DNA from: Oscillospiraceae bacterium
GTDB lineage: Bacteria > Bacillota > Clostridia > Oscillospirales > Ruminococcaceae
Direction of reading: 5' to 3'
Assembly (NCBI GenBank): GCA_017394565.1
Contig: JAFPXW010000200.1
Location: forward strand, 1-12,226
DNA: 12,226 nt
Shown here: piece by piece, positions 6,677 through 12,226 of the stretch
Layout: each line of letters opens with the position of its first letter
Numbering within the stretch: position 1 is the stretch's first letter
The notes under the pieces: generated by a model
Database searches by the model: none
What the model was told of the DNA's origin: nothing
Seen by the model: the letters and a program-made list of their open reading frames with translations, nothing else
Translations under genes and position numbers: made by a program

Positions 6677-7651
6677 ATGGAACGCAAAGGCAATCTGATG
6701 ACTTACAGACCGGACATCAAGGTGTTTGATGCCACCATCCGCGACGGCGGGCTGGTCAACAACTTCTTCTTCAGCGACGAGTTCGTCAAGGCGCTGTATC
6801 TGGCAAATATCCGCGCAGGCGTTGATTATATGGAAATGGGCTACCTCGCAGACACAGACGTGTTCAAGGTCGAGGACTTCGGCGACTGGAAGTTCTGCAA
6901 GGAGGAGCATCTCCGCCGCATCGTCGGCAACAACGACACCGACATGAAGCTGTCTGTCATGGCTGACGTCGGCAGATGCAACATCCAGCGCGACCTGCTC
7001 CCGAAGGAGGAGAGCGTCATCGACTGCGTGCGCGTGGCAACTTACATCAATACCATGCCGGCCGCGATCGAGATGATCGAATACGCGCACTCCCTCGGCT
7101 ACGAGACCACCTGCAACATCATGGCGATCTCCAAGGCCAGCACACCGGACATCGAAGCGGCACTGGCACTGCTGGCAGAATCCCATGTGGATGCGCTGTA
7201 TCTCGTGGACAGCTACGGTTCGCTGTTCCCGGAGCAGGTGCAGAAGCTGACCACCATGTATGTGGAGGCGATGGAGCCCTTCGGCAAGAAGGTCGGCATC
7301 CATGCCCACAATAACCAGCAGATGGCGTTTGCCAATACCGTTGAGGCCTGCTCGATGGGCGCATCCTACCTCGATGCCACCGTCGGCAGCATGGGACGCG
7401 GCGCCGGCAACTGCGCAATGGAACTGCTCCTCGGCTTCCTGAAGAACCCGCGCTACAACCTGACGCCGATCCTGCGCTTCTATGAGGAATACATCCTCAA
7501 GCTCAAGGAGGACGGCCTGAAGTGGGGTTACGACATCCAGTACCTGCTGACCGGCAAGATGAATCTCCACCCGTCCAGCGCGATCGCCTTCACCAAGGAA
7601 GACCGCCACGATTACTCCAACTTCTATCATCAGCTCTTCGATATGGAGTGA
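6677..7651 (+). CDS. DRE-TIM (HMGL-like) aldolase family protein with RDGG motif
   Basis: A 324-residue TIM-barrel protein of the HMG-CoA lyase-like superfamily, related to 4-hydroxy-2-oxovalerate aldolase and usually named aldolase catalytic domain-containing protein. VFDATIRDGG (16-25) supplies the DRE-type R22-D23. H209 and H211 in IHAHNN are the HxH metal ligands. GSMGRGAGN (237-245) is the conserved glycine-rich loop. The position after RDGG carries LVNN rather than the catalytic His of 4-hydroxy-2-oxovalerate aldolases. The same RDGG-x-x-NN form is known from proteins in some polysaccharide gene clusters. There is no regulatory LeuA-like domain. The start is set by AGGAGG 8 bases upstream of the ATG. 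It has its own promoter and terminator and is single. The reaction is not predictable; C-C bond cleavage of a 2-keto acid is the family expectation. Confidence 0.85.
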   Translation: MERKGNLMTYRPDIKVFDATIRDGGLVNNFFFSDEFVKALYLANIRAGVDYMEMGYLADTDVFKVEDFGDWKFCKEEHLRRIVGNNDTDMKLSVMADVGRCNIQRDLLPKEESVIDCVRVATYINTMPAAIEMIEYAHSLGYETTCNIMAISKASTPDIEAALALLAESHVDALYLVDSYGSLFPEQVQKLTTMYVEAMEPFGKKVGIHAHNNQQMAFANTVEACSMGASYLDATVGSMGRGAGNCAMELLLGFLKNPRYNLTPILRFYEEYILKLKEDGLKWGYDIQYLLTGKMNLHPSSAIAFTKEDRHDYSNFYHQLFDME

Positions 7652-7685
7652 TCCCCGAAAACCGCAATCTACGTTATCCATACAC

Positions 7686-7722
7686 AGAGCCGCCGTCATG
7701 CACCGCATCGGCGGCTCTTTCC
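7686..7722 (+). terminator. Rho-independent terminator of the aldolase gene
   Basis: AGAGCCGCCG (7686-7695) pairs with CGGCGGCTCT (7709-7718) as a 10-base-pair stem. Inside it ATGC/GCAT can add four more pairs. TTTCC follows. The stem begins 34 bases after the stop codon. Confidence 0.82.
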
Positions 7723-7829
7723 TTAGCTTTTCGCTTCAGGCTGAGTGATTTTGCAGGAATTGGGCGGCGGATCATTCGGGGTGCAGGGGATGGGGGATCA
7801 ATGCCAACAATTTTAGTAAGCGGGTGGAG

Positions 7830-7911
7830 GGTGACTCCCCACGGGGTGGGGAGATGCTGAGCATCGCGAAGCAGAGGGGACGGGGCGTTCGCCGCAGCCC
7901 CCTCCATAGAT
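7830..7911. repeat. Multi-hairpin intergenic element adjoining the G-rich repeat
   Basis: Several short perfect hairpins follow each other: CTCCCCAC/GTGGGGAG (7835-7853, 3-base loop), GATGC/GCATC (7853-7865), and GGCG/CGCC (7884-7893). The last is enclosed by GAGGGG...CCCCTC pairing between about 7874 and 7904. No open reading frame looks real here. The organisation resembles dispersed structured intergenic repeats. Only one copy is in the window, so its being a repeat is inference; it joins directly to the 80-base repeat that follows. Confidence 0.5.
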
Positions 7912-7991
7912 AGCCCCCTCCCTGGGGAGGGGGTTGGGGGTAGGGGGAAAGAAGGATGCCTGTTCAATTTGTTATGTTGTTAGCATTGGTT
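7912..7991 (+). repeat. G-rich intergenic repeat, copy 2
   Basis: Second copy of the sequence at 8-87, in the same orientation, differing at about four positions. CCCCCTCC (7914-7921) pairs with GGAGGGGG (7926-7933), again with a 4-base loop although the loop sequence differs from copy 1. G-runs at 7936-7940 and 7943-7947 extend it to four or more G-tracts. The conserved tail runs to TTAGCATTGGTT. A shorter, diverged echo follows at about 7988-8021, where GGTTGGGGATGGGGGAAAG is followed by GTGCCCGTTC. No gene overlaps it. Confidence 0.88.
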
Positions 7992-8071
7992 GGGGATGGG
8001 GGAAAGAAACGTGCCCGTTCTCTTATACAGAACCCCCAAAATTGATTTTCGTGAAAATTCCGCATTACCGA

Positions 8072-8100
8072 TTGACAACTGTTTACAAATATGTTACAAT
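8072..8100 (+). promoter_or_regulatory. Promoter of the alpha-xylosidase gene
   Basis: TTGACA (8072-8077), a 17-base spacer and TACAAT (8095-8100) with TGT before the -10 form a near-consensus extended promoter. The leader is about 64 bases and can form a small TGCGC/GCGCA hairpin near 8105-8118. No catabolite-repression site is obvious to me. Confidence 0.87.
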
Positions 8101-8170
8101 AGAAATGCGCATAGGCGCACAGAAGATGTTGATAATTTGTGAATAAAATCAGGAATCAGGAGGACAATGT

Positions 8171-10525
8171 ATGAAATTTTCCGACGGCCTCTGGCTGAAC
8201 AAGAAGGGCTACCAGGTCTATTACGCTTCACAGGCGTATGAGGTATCCCATACCGAAAATTCCATCACCGTATTTGCCACCACCAACCCGATCTACAACC
8301 GCGCCATGACGCTCGGCGGCGTGACGCTGGAGATCACTTATACCGCAGTTGCGGACGATACCATCAAGGTACACATCGTCCATCACAAGGGTACCCTCCG
8401 CAATCAGCCGAAATTTGAGCTGAACGAGAACCGGAACTACAAGGCGCAGATCGAGGAGGGCGAGGACTTCATCCGGCTCACCGCCGGCAAGACCACGGTC
8501 TGCATCAAGCGCGGTTTCGAGTGGAATGTGGAGTACGCCTACGCCGGCAGGCGCCTGACCGGTTCGGCTTGGCGATGCACCTCCTACATCGAGGAAAACA
8601 AATACCGCGCCGATGCCAGAATGTCGGCACAGCGCGATGACCAGTTCTTTAATGATCCCGTCGATCCGCACACCGCTTACACCCGTGAGCAGCTGGCGCT
8701 CGATGTCGGCGAGAATATCTACGGCTTCGGCGAAAAATTCACAACCTTCGTCAAGAACGGTCAGAACGTCGAGATCTGGAATGCCGACGGCGGCACCTGC
8801 TCCGAGCAGAGCTACAAGTCCATCCCGTTCTACATTTCCTCCAAGGGCTATGGCGTTCTCGTCAACAGCTCCGGCAAGGTCAGCTACGAGGTCGCATCCG
8901 ATACCGTCTCCAAGGTGTCCATGACGCTGCCGGGCGAGGAGCTGGAGTATTACTTCTTCGGCGGCGAGAATCTCGAACAGGTCATGGTCAAGTACACCGA
9001 CCTCACCGGCAAACCGGCACTTCCGCCGGCAAAATCCTTCGGTCTGTGGCTGTCCACCTCCTTCACGACCGAGTACGACGAAAAGACCGTCAATGAGTTC
9101 GTTGACGGAATGTTCCAGCGCGATATTCCGCTGAATATGTTCCATTTCGACTGCTTCTGGATGAAGGGCTACGAGTGGACAAGCTTCGAGTGGGACAAGG
9201 AAAGCTTCCCCGATCCGGAAGGCCAGCTTGCACGCCTCCACAAGGAAAAAGGCCTCGGCGTGTGCTGCTGGATCAATCCGTATATTTCCCAGCGTGCTTC
9301 CATCTTCGATGAAGCGCTCGAAAAGGGCTATTTCATCAAGAACCGCGATGGCAGCACCTTCCAGACCGACCTCTGGCAGCCGGGCATGGCGATCGTGGAT
9401 TTCACCAATCCCGCGGCTTACAAGTGGTTCGGCGACAAGGTCAAGGCGCTTGCGAAGATGGGCGTGGATTCGATCAAGACCGACTTCGGCGAGCGGATCC
9501 CGACCGATGTGGTCTACTACGACGGCTCCGATCCGATCGCGATGCACAACTACTACACCTATCTTTATAATAAGTGCGTATTCGAGGCGCTCGAAAGCGT
9601 CACCGGCAAGAACAAAGCCGTCCTGTTCGCACGCTCTGCAACAGTCGGCGGTCAGAAATTCCCGGTACACTGGGGCGGCGACTGCTCGGCGGAATACACG
9701 TCCATCGCGGAAACGCTCCGCGGCGGTCTGAGCCTGTGTTCCTCCGGCTTCGGCTTCTTCTCGCACGACATCGGCGGCTTCGAGCAGACGGCGACCGCAG
9801 ACGTTTACAAGCGCTGGTGCGCATTCGGACTGCTGTCCACCCATTCGCGTCTGCACGGCTCGACTTCCTACAGAGTGCCGTGGGCATACGAGGAGGACAC
9901 GCCGGACAATCCCGAGAATGCCTGCGCAGTTCTGCGTTTCTTCGTCAAGCTCAAGGGCAGACTGATGCCGTATCTCTTTGCACAGGCGGTCAGGACGCAT
10001 GAGACCGGTATCCCGATGATGCGTCCGATGGTCATGAGCTTTGCGGAGGATCCGGCAGTTCCGTCCCTCGACAGACAGTATCTCCTCGGCGACAGCCTGC
10101 TGTGCGCTCCGGTCATGAATGCAGAGGGCACCGCTGACATCTACCTGCCGCAGGGCCAGTGGACAGACATCATCACCGGCGAGACCGTGGACGGCGGCAA
10201 GTACGTTCACCGCGTATGCAATTTCCTCGAAATGCCGGTCTACGCGAAGGCTGGTTCCATCATCGTTTACGGCAAGTTCGAGAAGGATGTGGTCTACGAC
10301 TATGTACAGGACGCGGAGGCTGTGATCTACAACCTTCCGGACGGTCAGACGACAGAAGCGAAGATCTACGACAGCGAAGCGAACCTCGAAGTCACCCTGA
10401 CTGCTGTCAACAACGGCGGCAGGATCACCGTAACGGCAACCCCGACCGACAAGACCTTCACCGTCCGTGTTTTCGGCGGCGCATCTGCGGCGCTCGGCGG
10501 CGGTGTGAATGAAGTAACCCTGTAA
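8171..10525 (+). CDS. yicI: Alpha-xylosidase, GH31 (YicI type)
   Basis: Cytoplasmic retaining glycosidase of 784 residues that removes alpha-linked xylose, for example from isoprimeverose released from xyloglucan. It starts MKFSDGLWL, like E. coli YicI, and matches it along its length from my memory of that sequence. KTDFGERIP (436-444) carries the nucleophile D438, and HWGGDC (500-505) the acid/base D504. FHFDCFWMK (324-332) keeps the Cys-Phe pair that YicI uses for xylose specificity. SHSRLHGSxSYRVPWAY-type residues are also present, with T in place of the first S. There is no signal peptide, so the oligosaccharide must be imported. AGGAGG lies 7 bases before the ATG; an ATG four bases earlier is out of frame. 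No transporter or other glycosidase lies next to it. The two small downstream genes may be co-transcribed. Confidence 0.95.
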   Translation: MKFSDGLWLNKKGYQVYYASQAYEVSHTENSITVFATTNPIYNRAMTLGGVTLEITYTAVADDTIKVHIVHHKGTLRNQPKFELNENRNYKAQIEEGEDFIRLTAGKTTVCIKRGFEWNVEYAYAGRRLTGSAWRCTSYIEENKYRADARMSAQRDDQFFNDPVDPHTAYTREQLALDVGENIYGFGEKFTTFVKNGQNVEIWNADGGTCSEQSYKSIPFYISSKGYGVLVNSSGKVSYEVASDTVSKVSMTLPGEELEYYFFGGENLEQVMVKYTDLTGKPALPPAKSFGLWLSTSFTTEYDEKTVNEFVDGMFQRDIPLNMFHFDCFWMKGYEWTSFEWDKESFPDPEGQLARLHKEKGLGVCCWINPYISQRASIFDEALEKGYFIKNRDGSTFQTDLWQPGMAIVDFTNPAAYKWFGDKVKALAKMGVDSIKTDFGERIPTDVVYYDGSDPIAMHNYYTYLYNKCVFEALESVTGKNKAVLFARSATVGGQKFPVHWGGDCSAEYTSIAETLRGGLSLCSSGFGFFSHDIGGFEQTATADVYKRWCAFGLLSTHSRLHGSTSYRVPWAYEEDTPDNPENACAVLRFFVKLKGRLMPYLFAQAVRTHETGIPMMRPMVMSFAEDPAVPSLDRQYLLGDSLLCAPVMNAEGTADIYLPQGQWTDIITGETVDGGKYVHRVCNFLEMPVYAKAGSIIVYGKFEKDVVYDYVQDAEAVIYNLPDGQTTEAKIYDSEANLEVTLTAVNNGGRITVTATPTDKTFTVRVFGGASAALGGGVNEVTL

Positions 10526-10556
10526 GCAGCGTCACCTCCATATGGGGGTGTGCTGC
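10526..10556 (+). terminator. Hairpin after the alpha-xylosidase gene, possible attenuator
   Basis: GCAGC (10526-10530) and GCTGC (10552-10556) close a stem that also contains CACCTCC/GGGGGTG around an ATAT loop. It starts at the base after the stop codon. A run of C (CCCC) rather than T follows, so it is probably not a full terminator. A 3'-end stabilising or partial-termination hairpin within an operon is more likely. Confidence 0.5.
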
Positions 10557-10582
10557 CCCTTGTGAATGGAGGCATATATCAC

Positions 10583-11023
10583 ATGGCAAAGAACGACATC
10601 GACTGCATCTGGCGCGACAGAAAGCGCACGTTTCTGGGACTTCCGTGGTCCTTCACCGTGTATTTCCTGACGGAGACCAAGCTGATCTGCCGCACCGGCA
10701 TCTTCAATCTGGAGGAGGAGGAGATCGACCTCTACAAGATCACCGACAAGAAGCTGAAGCTCCCGTTCGGACAGAGAATGTTCGGCTGCGGCACCATCCA
10801 CATTTGCAGCCGCGACGTGGATGCGCCGGAATTCGACATCACCGCCATCAAGCAGCCGCGTGAGGTCCTGAATCTGCTGGACAAGCACATCAATATGGAA
10901 CGCGACCGCTACGGCACCCGCGGACGCGATCTCTACGGCGGCGCCCCGGGACAGCATCACCACGATCCCGACGATGATCCCGACGACGGCTTCTTCGATT
11001 ACGAGAATCCGCATCACGATTGA
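10583..11023 (+). CDS. Small PH-like domain protein with His/Asp-rich tail
   Basis: A 146-residue protein. Residues about 5-105 look like a bacterial PH-like domain (bPH_2 type): short hydrophobic strands such as SFTVYFLTETKLICRTG (23-39), then the acidic EEEEIDLYKITD and a C-terminal helix PREVLNLLDKHI (92-103). The tail (124-146) is rich in His, Asp and Pro and might bind metal. There is no signal peptide or membrane segment. The start was placed at the ATG at 10583, which has TGGAGG 10 bases upstream; an in-frame ATG at 10550 falls inside the preceding hairpin and has no ribosome site. It lies 57 bases after the xylosidase and 31 before the methyltransferase, with no promoter visible in either gap. 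The family assignment is moderate and the function unknown. Confidence 0.75.
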   Translation: MAKNDIDCIWRDRKRTFLGLPWSFTVYFLTETKLICRTGIFNLEEEEIDLYKITDKKLKLPFGQRMFGCGTIHICSRDVDAPEFDITAIKQPREVLNLLDKHINMERDRYGTRGRDLYGGAPGQHHHDPDDDPDDGFFDYENPHHD

Positions 11024-11054
11024 ATCTCATTTGCTTTGAAAGGAAACACCGCAC

Positions 11055-12161
11055 ATGAATGTCACTGCATTTCCGCCCAGGGGGGCGGGGCTGGAGAGCC
11101 TCATCACCGAGAAAAAATCCTGCTGGGAACGCCTTGCGGCTGAACGCCGGCCCATCTTCATTTACGGCATGGGCGACGGCGCTGCCAAGATCATGGGCGT
11201 ATTCCGCAAGTACGGCATCGCCGTGGCAGGCTTCTTTGCGAGTGACGATTTCGTGCGCGGTCACTCCTTCGCCGGATACCACGTCCACAAGCTGTCCGAG
11301 ATCGAGGAAGCAGTCGATGATTTCGTCATCGTGCTGGCGTTTGCCGCCGGCTATCAGGAGCTGGTCGATTACATCCACATCCTCGCACGCAAGCACACAC
11401 TCTATGTGCCGGATGTGCCGGTCATCGGCGGCGGACTGTTCACCTATGACTACTGCATGGAGCATCTGCAGGAACTGAACGCCGTTTACCGTAGTCTGGC
11501 GGACGATGAGTCGCGCCGCGTATTCCTGAATGTCATCCAGTACAAGATCAGCGGATGCATCCACTATCTCGACGCCGTCACCGCAAAGCCCGAGGACATC
11601 TACCGCGGCATCCTGCATCCGTCCCGTTCGGAACACTTCGTGGATCTGGGCGCTTACAACGGCGACACCATCCGCGAGCTGCTGGAATACACCCACCACT
11701 CCTACAGCACCATCCACGCAGTCGAGCCGGACAGGAAGAACTTCAAGAAACTCGTGAATTTCATCGAAACCGCCGATATGAAGCGCATCAATGCCTACCA
11801 CTGTGCGGCATGGTGCAAGGACACGGAGCTTCCGTTCAGCTCGAAATCCGGCAGACAGTCCGTACTGTCCCCGACCGGCGAAACGCTCCCGGCGAGAAGC
11901 GTCGATTCGCTGCTGGCCGGCGCACCGGCAAGCTTCATCAAGATGGACGTGGAAGGCTTCGAGCGTGAAGCCATCTGGGGCGCTGCCAATACCATCCGGC
12001 ACTATGCGCCGAAAATGGCGATCGCGGTTTATCACCGGAACGAGGACATTTTTGAGCTGCCGCTGCTGGTTCACCACCTGAACCCGAAGTACAAGCTCTA
12101 CCTGCGCCACCGCCTCTACATCCCTGCATGGGAAACCAATCTGTACGCCATCCCGGAATGA
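11055..12161 (+). CDS. FkbM family methyltransferase with N-terminal Rossmann-like domain
   Basis: A 368-residue two-domain protein. The C-terminal part (about 190-345) is an FkbM-type SAM-dependent methyltransferase: VDLGAYNGDT (196-205) is the SAM motif I, HAVEPD (221-226) has the acidic ribose-binding residue, and FIKMDVEGFERE (294-305) is the characteristic FkbM motif. The N-terminal part (about 30-125) has IFIYGMGDGAAKIM (34-47), resembling the nucleotide-binding loop of Rossmann-like domains that often precede FkbM or sugar-modifying domains. FkbM proteins usually O-methylate sugars or small molecules; the acceptor here is unknown. AAAGGA lies about 11 bases upstream of the ATG. It follows the PH-like gene by 31 bases without a promoter and ends just before a terminator. 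Confidence 0.88.
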   Translation: MNVTAFPPRGAGLESLITEKKSCWERLAAERRPIFIYGMGDGAAKIMGVFRKYGIAVAGFFASDDFVRGHSFAGYHVHKLSEIEEAVDDFVIVLAFAAGYQELVDYIHILARKHTLYVPDVPVIGGGLFTYDYCMEHLQELNAVYRSLADDESRRVFLNVIQYKISGCIHYLDAVTAKPEDIYRGILHPSRSEHFVDLGAYNGDTIRELLEYTHHSYSTIHAVEPDRKNFKKLVNFIETADMKRINAYHCAAWCKDTELPFSSKSGRQSVLSPTGETLPARSVDSLLAGAPASFIKMDVEGFEREAIWGAANTIRHYAPKMAIAVYHRNEDIFELPLLVHHLNPKYKLYLRHRLYIPAWETNLYAIPE

Positions 12162-12173
12162 TCCGGCACTTTC

Positions 12174-12215
12174 GTCCGTATCGCTGCATGACAGCGGTGC
12201 GGACTTTCGTTTTTG
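12174..12215 (+). terminator. Terminator after the FkbM gene
   Basis: GTCCG (12174-12178) and CGGAC (12200-12204) enclose CGCTG/CAGCG (12182-12195) with a 3-by-3 internal loop between the two stems. TTTCGTTTTT follows. This closes the xylosidase, PH-like and FkbM transcription unit. Nothing more is visible to the window end. Confidence 0.78.
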
Positions 12216-12226
12216 TGGAAAACCGC

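Noticed and set aside
7674..7967. Minus-strand frame of 97 codons with a PLPPTPSPGRG-like stretch
   Set aside because: It reads through the aldolase terminator and the structured repeats; the Pro/Gly-rich peptide is just the translated G-rich repeat. No ribosome site supports it.
7934..8146. Plus-strand frame of 70 codons before the xylosidase
   Set aside because: It starts inside the G-rich repeat and runs across the xylosidase promoter; it has no ribosome site or recognisable protein features.
8228..10210. Long open frame of 660 codons antisense to the alpha-xylosidase gene
   Set aside because: It lies opposite a clear GH31 gene and arises from C/G-rich third codon positions. It has no domain, ribosome site or promoter. 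The same holds for the antisense frames at 2378-4252, 4502-5710, 6557-7708 and 10890-12110.

Overview
The window looks like a piece of a GC-rich, strictly anaerobic Firmicutes chromosome, probably a Ruminococcus or Oscillospiraceae type gut bacterium. The support is an [FeFe]-hydrogenase maturase (HydF), a flavodiiron protein of the clostridial FprA type, a YicI-type alpha-xylosidase, consensus sigma-A promoters with TGn extended -10 boxes, strong AGGAGG ribosome sites and strong use of C/G in third codon positions. The genus is inference. I see no rRNA, tRNA, CRISPR array, transposase or prophage gene.

Left part (1-4168), minus strand: a membrane-anchored c-di-GMP protein with a degenerate GGDEF and an intact-looking EAL domain has its own consensus promoter. 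Upstream of it, an iron-sulfur flavoprotein gene and hydF form a two-gene operon with one promoter. Positions 1-128 hold one copy of a G-rich intergenic repeat.

Centre (4169-6676): a divergent control region of about 340 bases separates the flavoprotein-hydF operon from a plus-strand operon of a flavodiiron O2/NO reductase and a NodB-type polysaccharide deacetylase, which overlap by ATGA and end at a strong terminator. A MITE-like element of about 165 bases with near-perfect terminal inverted repeats sits directly against the -10 box of the flavodiiron promoter, so it should be transcribed as part of the leader. Related TCCGGA palindromes lie at both divergent promoters. Functionally this is an oxygen-sensitive hydrogenase maturation unit facing an oxygen/NO scavenger.

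Right part (6677-12226), plus strand: a monocistronic DRE-TIM (HMGL-like) aldolase with an RDGG motif has its own promoter and terminator. A gene-free stretch of about 520 bases follows, containing a composite, highly structured repeat whose last 80 bases match positions 8-87. Then comes a probable transcription unit of a cytoplasmic GH31 alpha-xylosidase (yicI type), a small PH-like protein with a His/Asp-rich tail, and an FkbM-type methyltransferase with an extra N-terminal Rossmann-like domain, ending at a terminator at the window edge.

Most genes are members of known families. The less explained parts are the composite G-rich repeat, the MITE-like element fused to the flavodiiron promoter, and the grouping of xylosidase, PH-like and FkbM genes. 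I do not see a clear new multi-gene system.
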